A stretch of 64,000 nt of DNA from Isoetes taiwanensis (lineage: Eukaryota > Streptophyta > Lycopodiopsida > Isoetales > Isoetaceae): positions 6,122,745 to 6,186,744 of the forward strand of contig JAJEKV010000039.1 in NCBI GenBank assembly GCA_021234155.1, given 5' to 3'. Position numbers and translations under genes: made by a program. Shown in pieces: positions 9,815 to 22,181 of this stretch. The notes beneath the pieces are model-generated. The model searched no databases. It worked only from the letters and a program-made list of their open reading frames with translations, and was not told the origin of the DNA. How positions within the stretch are numbered: position 1 is the stretch's first letter; each line of letters opens with the position of its first letter.

Positions 9815-12456
9815 TCCTATCCTATATAATAATGTTATAGGGTGTTGTATCCGACCCTAAATGGGAGGGCTAAGATTGGACCCTAACATTGACTCCGGCT
9901 AAGATTTGTTTTTTGTTTTCGACACGACTAAACCTAATCTACCGTTGTTGTTGAGACCTAACGCAGATAGCAATGGAGGCGATGGACGCTTCATGCCTAT
10001 GTCTCATGCTCCCGTGAGTATTCCGTCTATGTTTTGAGCCATCTGGGGCCATTCCGTATTCGTTTTGTGCTACTGTGGCAACAAGGTTTGATCTGTTTGT
10101 TTGCGTCGTTTTAAGCCTGTTCCTTGGGTTCAAAATTCGATTTCCAACCGTTACAATCATGAGAGACCCCGTTTAGCATAATGCGGGAATGTTTTATCCG
10201 TGGCTATGCTTTGGATCTTCCCCATGCTTGTGATGTTGAATGACAAGCGAGGGAGTATTGCTCATTCAAGAGTTCGGGTTCTGTTCATTCGAAATAATAT
10301 GGCTTCTCCCTCAGCTACAACATCTTTTGCTACAGTTACCAAGAGCCCTGTACAGAAGTGCGGGCATGTTGGCAAACATAATAGAATAGAATAGTGGATT
10401 GTGCATGTTGGAGAAACTACTATCTGTTAGATGTTGGTTGTTTTTTAATGTCTGCCACTCATATTCATCAAGACTATTACATCATAGAGGAGTATTACAT
10501 CATAGACTAAATAATGGAGCAGTAAACTGTCTGGAAGAGGTCGATCCAAACATGTGCATAAATTTAAAAATGTCTGTTTTCTTTTGTTCAAGAAATTGCT
10601 CCCTCTCTTTGCATATATATCGGGCCGGACCTTTTTTGAAGTTCTGCTCCCCAATGAAGGTAAGTTGAAGCTTCTTAACTTATCTTTATATTCTTCCTTC
10701 ATAATTGTGGGAGTAGATCAATAATTTCACGCAATGCACTAAAGTGAAAGTTTAAAATGCATGACGGTACAGAAAGAGGTGAAACTTTTCCCAAATGGCC
10801 AAAGCTCTACTTCATTTTTGAAGCTTCACTGCGCCTGATATATGTTCTGCTCTCACCGGCTGGGTTATCTATTGTCGTTTGTGGTTCTTACTGTTGCCAT
10901 TTGTGGTTCTTACTTTTGGGGAATGCGATTATTTTGTTTGTCTTTTGTGACAGACTTGAACTTGGGCATGAAACAGCTTGGAGAGCTAGAAAGATGGGTC
11001 TTTTCAGGTACATAATGAAGATTCTTTCTTTGTATTTTTATTTGTCAGATCGTTATACGTGCCAATTACCGACTATGAGAGGATGGGTATTATGTTGATC
11101 TCTTAGCTCCTCTTCTTGACAGAATTTATGTGCATGCATATGTACACATTTTCTTGGAAAGAATCATTGATATCGACTTCATCAAAATATTGCAGCTATT
11201 CATTGCATGGGGAGGAATAGAACAAAGCCGATGCACCAGCAAATGCAAGTTTTTTTTGTTACTTTTAGTAAACTTAGAGAAGGCCCCGCCAAGATATTTA
11301 GTAGATTGTAAGCCAATATTTGCAAATAAATTTTTAAGAATTTAATTGGCATTTTTCCCGCATTTGAATTTCATGCCTTTATTATTTTTTTTTAATCTCT
11401 ATGTTTTGTGTTTTGGCAAACAAAAAGAATTTTACGCCCTCTAGCCTATTGATAAGACCATTCAAAAGAGTCTATGAGGTTATTGTATTGTTTGAGATCT
11501 AAAGAATTTTGATAATTTTATGGAAAACCATTCCTTTATGAAACTGCTTTTAGGATTCACAACAAAACATATTATCAGCATGTGTCTCTATTCATAAGAA
11601 CCTGCATTTGCCTCAATTTAGAGAAACTACAAGCAAAACATGTGCAATAGAAAACTGCAAGCAAGACACGTGTGATGTGTGTGGTGTTATAGATGGACTA
11701 GTATGGTGTTGTTATACATTGAGGAAAATATAGATTAAGGTTTTGTCATAAAATTATTTCAAATGTTCCACTTTCGATGTACCTTTGACTCCTACAATTT
11801 CTTTTATTCTCAATGGTTTGTTGTGTGAATTTTAAACCTTCTTGGGCATTGCTAAGGCCATTCGAGCAATATATGAGATATATGGTTCTAAAATGCCATG
11901 TTGTAAGCAAAGAAACTACTTTAAACCTTCTTGGGCATTGCTAAGGCCATTCAAGCAATATATGTAACATATGGTTTCTAGAGTGCCATGTTGTTGCAAG
12001 CAAAGAAATAACTACTGTACACATGTACACATGACATTGTCAAGTGCATTATTAGTCATAACCATGAAGTATATAAACATAAACTATTTGCAAGATATGC
12101 ACATTCAGTGTAGTTTCACATTTGACATGCTTAGTTATGGCACATAAATATAAACTATTTGCAAATATGCACATCTGATGTAAACTATTTGCCACATCTG
12201 ATGTTGTTTCACATTTGGCAAGCTTGGTTACGGGATGTCTCTTAGAGAGAATATTGGATAATATCTAGAGTGCCATGCTAGGAAGTATTGCAAGCAAAGA
12301 AATGAAACTACTGTACATATGACATTTGTCAAGTGCATTAGATAACCATGTGAGAGTTGGGTTTTGTGTTAGTGAATTTAGTGTGTGTTTTTATAAATTA
12401 TATTATTCATAAACAGGTTCCAACATTAGCCCAGCAACGTTGGGCACTATTACTAG
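9815..12456 (+). mobile_element. Non-autonomous Helitron, 2.6 kb (copy 1)
   Basis: 5' end A|TCCTATCCTATATAATAATG at 9815. The 3' end is the hairpin GCCCAGCAACGTTGGGC, then ACTATTA and CTAG, followed by T at 12457. No Rep/helicase gene is present. Exon-like pieces suggest a captured gene: MEAMDASCLCLMLP from 9972, a 54-bp island at 10954-11007 bounded by cag and gtacat (LNLGMKQLGELERWVFS), and from 11082 an open frame starting GYYVDLLAPLLDRIYVH. I do not recognise the source gene. Direct repeats of ~85 bp (11835-12010) and shorter ones lie in the 3' half. The element is in the same place in three units. Confidence 0.8.
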
Positions 12457-13752
12457 TATTATATGGATAGTTAACTGGCGAAAGGAAATTTCATAAAAGT
12501 AATGCACACCTAGGCAGAATTACTGCCTTTTTCTGCATATTTTACCCCGCGCAATTCTCTCTCCGCCTGTGTATAGCGGCGCCGCCAATATTTTGTGGCT
12601 ATGGCGGACTATGGCGGAGCAATGACCTTCAAATCTTCTGGCGACCTTCCTTCAAATCTCTTCGTCTGAAGCACTGCTGCCGGATGTTTGAAAGAGAGCA
12701 GCGTGAATAGTCAGAGATCTAGCCGGAATAGCTTCTTCATGAATAGCCTCTCCATGAATAGCCAGAGATCTAGCCGGAATAGCCTGAATAGCTACAGATC
12801 TAGCTGAAATAGCCTGAAGCGGAGCAAATTCATTGAGGAAAGCCAGAGAGCCAGAATAGCCGGAGATCTCTTTGTTTCGGAGATCTCTTCATTTAGTAAG
12901 TTTTGTTTCTTTTCTGTGAGTTTTGTTTCTTTTCTGTGACGTTTCATGCCCTTATGTTCTTGCATTTTTCCCTGTTGTGCATGCATCAAAAGCTCCGATG
13001 GGGATGAAAGAAGCATTTCGGGCATGAAAGAAGCATTTCTGAAGCATTCCGGCCTTCAAATCAAAGCTCTGATAGCCCAGTTTCATCAGGCATAGCCATT
13101 GAAGGGAAAATTTGTGCCATAGCCGTTCAACTTTCTCTCTGTTGACATATTTTTCCTGTTTCGTGAATTCGCCGGTGTGCATTCGTGGGGAATCTACTGT
13201 CTCGGTATTCCCCTCGAGAATATTCCTCGGCAGACCACCGACCTCGGCGAACACTCCCATGACTCCGCCGCTTCGATCTTCACCGCCTCAAGGTGGGCCG
13301 CCTTTCTGGAATTCCTCGGCGGGAATACCCTCGGGGCATAGATTCCCTATTACTTTAAGCGATCTTGCCATGGCGGAGAGCCGAGTCGAATTTATGCCGG
13401 TGAGGCAGCGCTTAACGGTAGGGTGAATTGAGCACATCGGACAAAAATTTCAACACAAGAGAGATCGCCCGGCATGTGAGCAGCTGCGGGGTTCGAGGAG
13501 TTATTGTAGAGGCGAGGGCTTGACCCATGAGAAAAGCTTGCCCATGTGATCGCTACATTAAAAGAATATTAAAGGATCGAAGCTCTATCTATGTAGACTG
13601 ATATCCCCTCAAAAATGATATCGTTGAAATACATGTGATAATATAGTTTCACTCATGTGACTCACGTCGTAATTAATTAGACCATATTGAAGATCTTTGT
13701 AAGTAGATGGCGGCCCGAACATGGTGAACACAAAGATAATATATAATTTACA
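12457..13752. other. Gene-less segment with minisatellite and GC-rich block (copy 1)
   Basis: No supported gene. Includes the GAATAGCC minisatellite (separate entry) and a GC-rich stretch at 13190-13440 with ctcggcgga and attcctcgg words, present in clearer form at 54215-54440. CAG/CTG-type discordance is dense here. Equivalents: 28671-29959 and 53489-54795. Confidence 0.5.
12690..12880. repeat. GAATAGCC / GAGATCTAGCCG minisatellite-like block (copy 1)
   Basis: Variants of gaatagcc(a)gagatctagccg recur about five times with irregular spacing, plus cttcatgaatagcctctccatgaatagcc. The same block is at 28900-29060 and 53720-53910. Degenerate, with no coding signal. Confidence 0.75.
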
Positions 13753-14968
13753 CTAGGGGAATTGCTTGGCGTTGCTTAGGCGAGGAACATGCTAGAACAT
13801 GCCGGATGAAAAGCGAACATGGTGAACACAAAGATAATATATAATTTACACTAAGGAATTGCCAGCGTTGCTTGGGCAAAGCTAGGGAAAGCATTGGGGG
13901 TGTGCATTGTTATTTGCTATCGATGTCCTCATTGTGTTTTGGTATATATAAAAGATGCAATCGCCTTTAGTATATAAAGGAAATCGGTAAGGATGATTGA
14001 TTATACATTTATCTCATCTGTTAATATTTCTTTGTACACTACATTTCGTGTATATTTTTGGCCATTCTATGCCTAGGCTTTAAAACAAATCATGTGTATT
14101 TACATGATTTGTCCATATCATTGCTTAAATCTTGTATGTTTACCTACTTTATTGTCTTACTTTGTTTGACCATGTTTCTTTCTATATGCTTTTCTTAGGA
14201 GCTTAAATTCTAATTTATTGGTGGCACAAACCAAGTCTTGAGACATAATTCAAAAATCTTGAGGTGTCTTTTTTTATATGGTCTTATGATAGGTCCTTCC
14301 CAAAGAGCTTGAAAACAACATGCTACTTGTGTTGAACAATCCGAAAACTATTGTCTTGCCTAATATAATTAATGGCGTCTTTTGAAGGTACCTATAGAGA
14401 TTTCACTATGAGGACAACCAAGTGCCATACTTTATAATCGTTTACCTATGTTGAATACATTAGGGTTCTTTTGTTTAAAAACCAACTTAAACATGCATTC
14501 TTTCCGGGGATGAAGGTTCATCCGGTGGTGGGGACACATTATATAGTACATTGCGGTTTTTAAATGGTTTTTCATCGCTTTTGTGTGTTGCATATCTCCC
14601 TCATGGGTGGGGTTTTGGCCTCATGAGACGTTAAAATATACTTCCTTCCTTCCTTCTTTTCATGTTTTATAATGCTCCATAATTCTCACAATACTTCGAT
14701 ATTTTCTTAGCATTCTCACCCTAACCGAACTATATAGGACCTTGGTCTACTCCGAACTCGAAATTAATTTATGTGGGCAAAGTACGACCATGATGAAAAA
14801 ACATAAATATTTCATCTGCATTTTAACACGGTTGAATGAATATTTCGTCTAGGAGGCGGTATATAATCTCCCCAATCATATTGAGAAGGTACCTGCGTGC
14901 TTGCATTGGGTTGTCTAGAAAAGAAAGGTAAATGTTGTCTCGAGTTCTTTTCTCACATTATAATTTGA
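13753..14968 (-). mobile_element. Putative minus-strand Helitron, 1.2 kb (copy 1)
   Basis: The minus strand ends in a GCCCAAGCAACGCTGGGC-type hairpin followed by AATTCCCTAG|T (plus-strand ctaggg at 13753). A possible 5' end is TCAAATTATAATGTGAG at 14968, resembling the other 5' ends. In copies 1 and 2 about 100 bp at the 3' end is duplicated (second ctaagg at about 13855). No coding content. Boundaries, especially the 5' one, are uncertain. Confidence 0.5.
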
Positions 14969-14969
14969 A

Positions 14970-15471
14970 CTAAATAATGGTGCCCGTCATTTGGTACATA
15001 AGTTGGGGAGGCGTGTTGGTAAAGCTGTTCAACTCGATTCATTTTATAAACCCTAATATAATTAGGCAAATCCGTAGAGAAATTATTATTTGTTGTCACA
15101 TACTCACGATACTCTAAATTTAAGTTGTGCCTAAGGGCTCTCAAAACCTTTGGGTCGCATTAACTATAGGAAATTCTTTTGGGCGTTAAGGTGTGGTTGT
15201 ACATCAAGAGTGGGGTATTAATGTGTTGCATGTATTATAGCATGTTAAATTTTGAGAAATATGACTTGTATATGAAATCTCTGAGTAGGTTTTAACATAA
15301 GTAGGGACCGTCCTAACAAAAGGTTCAATAAAGCCAATTAAAGACTGAGCAAACATCTTGTTTTGGAGCAACCAATTGACTCAATCCATACCCTTTAAAG
15401 CATATGTATTTGTTTCGTGGAATTATTGCTACATTGCTTGGTACCACCACCATATGAGGGGCATTTATCAC
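14970..15471. other. Gene-less segment between Helitron end and split MITE (copy 1)
   Basis: Low-complexity AT-rich sequence with no coding or repeat signal beyond copy-to-copy homology (31177-31674 and 55922-56421). Confidence 0.5.
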
Positions 15472-15622
15472 GGGTGAAAGCATGCTAGGGTGTACCATCT
15501 AAAAGTTCTTTTTAGGGAGTGCAAAACTACCCAAAAATTACCTTGTGACACTAGAATCTTGGGAACTTCCATAAATGTCTCAATAAACAATAAGTTTGAG
15601 AGTTGACTCATTCATTCATTTT
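15472..15622. mobile_element. Left half of split MITE (copy 1/2 junction)
   Basis: Starts gggtgaaagcatgctagg and follows the whole MITE at 56422 up to cattcatttt, where foreign sequence takes over. Copy 2/3 equivalent: 31677-31821. Confidence 0.75.
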
Positions 15623-15895
15623 GGTTTGGGTGCATATTCATTCACGAGGGGGTTACTCTCAAGGGAATGAGATTTGTCGGATGGGCATATTTGCCCTTTA
15701 TTCCAAGATATCGACCGTACATAGCGATCCTCATTTATAATTTATGCATATACAAGTTTTTTCTTGTATATATTAAGATTTGCAAAATATTATAAGATTT
15801 GAGAATGTACTTAATGGTGTTAATTTTGTACATATATATCGTAATTTTTGGGGCTCTCGTACCTATGTAACTTAGTGTGAATATGCACCCAAACC
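15623..15895. mobile_element. ~270 bp inverted-repeat element at left edge of the PPR insertion
   Basis: Begins ggtttgggtgcatattca and ends tgaatatgcacccaaacc. In the copy at 31822-32094 the inverted termini extend to about 26 bp including the CACACGGGGG part. No coding capacity. It marks the left border of the segment that is missing at the copy 3/4 junction. Confidence 0.7.
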
Positions 15896-16259
15896 AAAGG
15901 GGGTTTAAGGGGATTTTAATTTAAATGTGTCAAATGCAATGGTTTATGTGTTAAATAATGTTAATGGTAGTTGTGTGTTAATGGTTTGTGTTAACTAAAA
16001 TTTTTTGGCCGGAACCTTAAAGATGGTGTAGGGGTGCATGTAATATTGTGCATGCGGTTTCCTTAGTGCATGTAATATTGTGCATATAATATCCGGTGCA
16101 TGGAGATTCCTTAGTGCATGTGAATCATAATAGAAAATGGAAGTCGAGCTAAAAAACAAGCCATTACATTCCAATGTCCTAATATTAAGTGTGACATCAC
16201 CGGACTCTAAAACCTAAAAGCGTGATTACTCTGCAATGGCTTCATGGACCCTTTGTTGA

Positions 16260-16828
16260 AAGAAAAATTACCATGAGGCCGAGAAAGGGGCCGGTTCAAG
16301 CCATCTGTTATTTGCCAGTTAGCTTTATCATCAAGCGATGCATAAAGTATATTTATCACGGTTTCCTTGGCGTTCATTTGATTTCGAAAACTCCAAAGCC
16401 TTCTTATTATTTCCATTACGCACATATGCTCCAAGCATGCGCTCAAGCATACTTGTGTACTATGCCCCTCCGGCTACATTTGCCTAAAAATTCAAGTGCT
16501 TGATTCTCATGTCCATTACGTGCGGCACATCTTTTGCAATTATGGAGTTCCATGACACTAGATCATGCGAGGCATTTTATGAAAAATATTCGGGCCTCTT
16601 GGATGCTCCCTATTTGCCAAATCCACGCTAACATTGAATTCGGGAGACCCTTTGCGAGCATCCTTCAAAGCTCCACACATGCGATACATTTCTACAAGAA
16701 GGTTTTCCAAAAAAACCTAACTTTTCCATAACCATACTCATCAATATCCTTACGAACCCGCCGCCTCCTTCCAAATCCTTAGTGTTACCACAATGGCGAA
16801 TGATAGAAGCAAAATCCATGCAATGCAA
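16260..16828 (-). pseudogene. PPR protein fragment (unit copy 2)
   Basis: Same PPR fragment as in copy 1, more heavily disrupted. MHCMDFASIIRHCGNTKDLE is readable at the upstream end and MRRLWSF-type remnants downstream. Many breaks fall where copy 1 has CTG or CAG (for example cattctgcac in copy 1 reads cattacgcac here), so part of the damage may be sequence error rather than decay. Confidence 0.7.
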
Positions 16829-19800
16829 TCTATAGAAGCGTGTTTTCCACGAATCAAAAGCTTGAAATGGATTAGTCTTCTAAAGCCTTATTCGGGGCCA
16901 TGGGCCCATTTGGAAAATATATTTGTTTCTTGGCATCGCAAGCCATGAACAAGCTAACGCTTTTATAAGCCTCGCAAATCAGATTTCTAAGTCTCGGTTA
17001 GTGCGCATGTCGAGATCTGCAATCTCTTCCTTAATAAGAATCAGCTTCATTCGCAATGCACGCTAGTGATCCATATTCTACCACGGGGAAGAAATGAATA
17101 TTGGTTTGAAAACTCACCGAATCGAAGCCACGGGACAATATGCCAAGTCAAAATCCACACCGGCGAGCAGCTTCATATAGAAATAATGGGGCAAGCAATG
17201 CAGGCGAGCCGTTGGAAGCCCCTCATCACGGCGGGGACGATTTATAGAAGAACGATGTTTTCGGCGCCATCAGCTGTTAAACCCTATTGGACTTTTAGTT
17301 TTTGAAGCTTAGAAGTCGTTTCCGCAATTCGCCCCAAAAGCGATTGATCTTTCTTCATGTTTTGGGTCCATAATTTCAAACTAAAGTCATTTTGCATGAG
17401 CTTCACTAAAAACAAGGCTGTATGTATCCAAGACCTAGAGTTGTTTTAGCAAAGTGACACAAATTGGTAAGCAACTCTGTCTCAAGATTCGAACAACTAG
17501 AATGTGTGATAATACCCACTATGGTGGCCAAGAATATACGGTCGCCATGCATTTTACACCATTCACACCACGGGTGGAGAATAAACCAAATAAGAGAAAT
17601 ACCTCTTTTCTCAAAAAGAAAGGGCTAGGGTCTTGAGATTAACTTTCGTTTGCCATGGCTGGGGTTAGAGCTCACGATGCTTCTAGCGTTTAAGAAGATC
17701 GGCATTCGAAAATGGGTTACGCCCAAGAAGAACTCAAGCATATTTGAGACCGTAAGTAGCTCATTGAAGCTTTTGGAGGGCTTGCCTTCTTAGAAGGACA
17801 AAGATTTAGAAGAATTTCCACCATTTTAATCTGGATTTAGACCTCTCCATGATGCGATTACTGCTCCTGTGTCGGATGTATTATAGCATGTATTTGCCAT
17901 TGTATGCAAATTTTGACCTAAAAATCGCCGAATCGTGGACAGATTGAATTGAAGCAAAGCAAAAAAATCTCACATTAGATCGCAAAGATTGTTTTGGAGA
18001 AAGATTGACCAATTGATTTGCATGATTGGGATGCATTGGGCTTGATCCAAATTTGCATGTTCAGCCCTAAAATAAAAGGGCTTTTGTTTGTGAGCCCTTG
18101 ATTTTTGGACCATTGAAAAAAACCTAAATCAACGACTAAAAAATGGTGCACTCTAGATATGCGCATTAGTACATGCATTCGAACTTCCATAAAATCTTAG
18201 GAAAACCTTTGTGAAAAGCGTCAAAACACAAAAAAACCCCATTTATTATGCTACATATTTAGTATTGTTATCCTCTACTACTATAGGTTGACATGTTATT
18301 GACTTTCAATTTAAAAATTTTGGATTGATTTTAATGGGAAGAAAAAAAGTACGTTTTTAAAAGTGCCAGTGTAGGTACTTTTGAGGGTTCCAAAAAGTGG
18401 TACAAGTAGCATGCTTTCACCCCACGGTGTCTTGCCTTAATCAAGAGCCAAAGTTAGCCAATGAGTTAGGCAATTATATCATATGTAAGGCAATTATATA
18501 AAGCATGTGAATGGATTCCTTATGAAACGTAAATATGCCGCCTAAATGGTTTCCTTTTAAAGCACATAGAGCATACAACGTCCATGTTTCATAAGTCTAA
18601 CTATATTTAGGAACCCACCATGCGTGTGAAAACAAAATACTTCGTAACAAATTGTGGAACTTTTCTATATAAGCTATGAATTAGATAAAAATCTTTCCTA
18701 CTACAAAAATCACACCCTTTTGTAATTGTTTAGTGTATTGAAGATTGATTCTTTTTATTGCACATATAAGCTCACAAAAGATTAAATATGACAAATAAAT
18801 AAAGAAGTAGATGACAACGTTTTAGATGAAGCATATATAAGCTCACAAAAGACAAATAGATAAAGTAGATGACAACGTTTCATCTAAAATCAGATATGTC
18901 ACGTGTCAGTGTAGTGTATGTACAATCATCTGGATGACCCTCGCATACATTCTCTTCATGTTCATTCTCAGTTGGCCCCTTTTCTTGTTATGCTTAGCTT
19001 CTCAGCTACATTTTTTGCAGTTGCTTAGTTAGAAAATGAATCAATCTTTTTCATAACGTACTTTGTTTTCTCGATCTGATGCCCAAGTCAACATAATGCT
19101 CCTCCAACAAAGGATACAGTCCGTGATTAACCTGCTAAAGTCGGAATCATGACTTAATCAGTCTGCATTTTTATAAGCTTGAGCTGATTATATCATTCCT
19201 GCTTGACTAATCCCATTCGATGAGCAAGAATTTGCTGCCTTCTATGAGATAACCTTCATAACCTAAACATTCCAACAAAGAATGAAATACCAAGTTGAGA
19301 GAGAGCTAAATAGGTCGAATAAAGAAGAGTAATTGCATTATCTCCAAGTCTACATAATATAATATAGGGAGCTTGGTAAAGAAAAATTTACAGAGACATG
19401 TTTCCATATGAAGTTTAGAGTCAATAATCTCTATTATTTTCCATTGTGCAATGTGTGGACGTAAACACCATCACGTCATTGCCATTGCCATGGCTCAATA
19501 CCAGTGGTTATGACTAATTTTAAATATGGTTTCATCTGCCCATAATAAAGCATACCTTGTGCCTTTTCCCGCATATAGATCGAGGAGAGACTAAGCATGG
19601 AATGCAAAAACAAATCCGCCCCCGCATGCAAATAATTGAATTCTGAGTAAGAGTAAAGAAGCTTGTCCTAGGCTTGTTGTCACCTTGGCAAGCATGTAGA
19701 TCACTTGTTCTTTTTCTCAAAATCTTGACATTCAGGTTTCTAAAGCCTTTTCATGACTTGTTCTAGCCATGGCTTTTTCAAGCTAATAAACCAAACTAAA

Positions 19801-19847
19801 CATAATATAATAACGTACCTGGTGGTCTAATAGAAGCAAGGGGAATA

Positions 19848-21206
19848 TCTTATATTATAATGTTTTGTAATGGACCACGCCCTAGATCGAACGGCTTAGA
19901 TTAGGCTCTCCCCTGTTTTAACGGTCAAGATTGCCTCTTGAACATTAAAACTATTTTTTTTCTCTCTTTCCTCCCATAAGGAGTAGAGCGATGGCGGATT
20001 GGGCACCGCCAATCTTCCTATATCCACATCTTTGGGCAGCTCTCAAGCCCCTTCTACCGTTATAAGCTTATTGACATGCCCTTTTCTGTGCAGATTATTG
20101 CGTGCATAATTCCTCTTTGGCCATGGCCTAACCCTATCCGTTGGAGTTGAGTCCTTCTTCACTTACACTCTTGATGCAGCAGTAGCAGTTCAATAGAAAG
20201 AATGGAGGTCAAAGTGAATGTAAGGATGATATGAAGGCAACAAAGGATGGTATTGGATCAACTTTGACTTTTTTTCCCATGGCAAGGGAAGGGTCGCCAT
20301 AGGCTGCATGTGCACAAATCCTTTTTTAGTATAAGGCTGCGATTAGGTCTCAGCTGGGACATGCCGCCATAGCCATCCTCTGCTCTAACTTCGTGGTTAG
20401 AGAATCACAAACAGCAGGCCAGGATTTGATGATTATGGCTAAGACTTACTTTTTCTGGTCTTAGATTTTGAGTTCTTGCATTTCTTTGTCAGGTTTAGTT
20501 TAAGCTCGGCATTTAGATCTGCTGGAGATAGTGGCGACATGATTTTGACGCCTGAAGAATCAAGAAGCATTATAAGAGGCCGAAATAAACAAAGATTAAA
20601 GACTAAAGCGAAGGAAAGAAAGGCCGAAACTTTAGAAAAAAGAAAATCGTATTCTTTTTCGACCATCGGTTTGCCTAGATTTTTTGAAGGTCGTTTAAAA
20701 GCAAGCGGCAATGGAGCTCTTAATTATGGTAGTCCGGGTTCTTTGGAGGTTTTTTTTTATATTTGAAGCTCTTGGATATGGATCTTTTTTCCCTGCATCG
20801 AGCTATGGAAGAAGCTAAGAGACGAAAGACCGAGTTGGACAAAGATTGCAGGTATGCTAATTGCCTTTTAGATCTCGGCTTAATCTAAAACTATGAGCGG
20901 AACATGGTAACAAAAGCCATGATAAATGTTAGTTGCAATCGGTTGTTCAGCTAACCCAAGAAGAGAGATCCGAGGCTCGAGATAAGAATATGGAAGCATT
21001 TCATTTTATTTGCTTGCTTAACGCATAACTATCAATCACGATATCTTCTTGGTGAGCCATAGAACTTCGATAATCTTCTTTGCAAATGTTACAATAGAGC
21101 ATTATGTTCTGAAAGGCGAAGGCAAACATGAGGCATTATTATGTTGCCCAGCGAAGACCTTGATGCGATATTGGTCTCTCTTGATGATGATCTAAAAATT
21201 TGAACT
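19848..21206 (+). mobile_element. Helitron-type 5' end with captured gene fragments (copy 2)
   Basis: Same segment as at 3603. The exon-like frame at 20476-20766 stays open longer here (96 codons, SAGDSGDMILTPEESRS near its start), because two indels relative to copy 1 shift the later part into frame. The PB1-like stretch near 21137-21206 is damaged at CAG/CTG-type positions (ttgcccagcgaag for ttgcccactgaag). Function as a gene is not supported. Confidence 0.5.
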
Positions 21207-21856
21207 AATGCAACCCTCCTTGCTTAATGGAAAAAATATGAACTAATGCATATAAATGGAGGAAATTTGGGTAGATCCTACAGTTTCTGCACAAGTGTCT
21301 TGCATATATGAAGGACCCCATCATGTCTATGCTTGGGTTTATTCTTCTTCTTGGGAAGAAGCTGCTACAGCCGGGGAAAGTAGATGACAAAGCGGGGCAT
21401 CTGCCGCGGCAAAGAAAAATCTTAGCCATGATATTTGCAAGGCTTTTGCATATGCATCATCATAACGAGGTTTATTCTTCTTCTTGGGAAAGAGCTGCTA
21501 TAGCCGGGAAAGAGTAGATGAAAAGCGAGGGGGCATCACGCGGCAAAGAAAAAAATCTTAGCCATGATATTTGCAAGGCTTTTGCATATGCAAAGGTTTT
21601 GAAATACAAATTTCCTTAGTTTCTTAAACCTACTTATTAATAGAAGTCGCGGGAATATACTCCTTATAAAAAACGTCGTTTCAAGCTTGGGTTTGTTAGT
21701 TTTGTTCACCAGATTAACTTTTAGTTATGAGGTTGAGAAGATGGTGGTTGAGAAGATGGAGTCAATTTTGTTGAGGTTAGACTCATTATATTAGATTATA
21801 GTTCATTGTTTTGGATTTATCAAACCTACTTGGAGAAACCTTACATGGATTGTCTT

Positions 21857-22181
21857 GGGTGAAAGTATGCTAGGGTGTACCATCTAAAAGTTCTTTTTAG
21901 GAGTCCTAAAACTACCCGGAAGAAAAGTACCCAACACCTGGTCTTCGAAACTTGCATTAATGTCTCAATAAACAATTAGTTTGAGAGTTTATTCATCCAT
22001 TTTAGTCTCTAATAGTATTGTCATCCTCTAATATTATAGTTTGACATGTTATTGACCTTCAACTCAAAATTTTGGATTGATTTTAATGGAAAGAAAAAAA
22101 TAGAAAGTAGATTTTTAAAAGTACCGGTGTAAGTACTTTTGAGGGTTCCAAAAGTGGTACAGAAGTAGCATGCTTTCACCC
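21857..22181. mobile_element. MITE (copy 2)
   Basis: Same element and site as 5605-5909, with gggtgaaag at the left and ctttcaccc at the right. The flanking sequence after it (tctaaggag for tcttgctgt) and internal CAG sites are altered in the copy-2 manner. Confidence 0.8.

Larger units (their letters stand above)
1..16244. repeat. 16.2 kb tandem segmental repeat, copy 1
   Basis: The sequence at position 1 (tggaccctttgtt) recurs at 16245 and 32443, and everything between follows in the same order, so this is one period of a tandem array entered part-way. Contents: PPR fragment, Helitron 5' end with PB1-like exon, MITE, copia fragment, intact unknown gene, 2.6 kb Helitron, minisatellite and minus-strand Helitron ends. 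Copies 1 and 2 share a ~100 bp local duplication near 13753-13860 that copy 3 lacks, which suggests they are sisters. The array probably extends left of the window. Confidence 0.9.

Noticed and set aside
9815-12456. Rep/helicase (RepHel) gene in any Helitron of the window
   Set aside because: No HUH-Rep motif or helicase motifs were seen in this or the other Helitrons; all appear non-autonomous.
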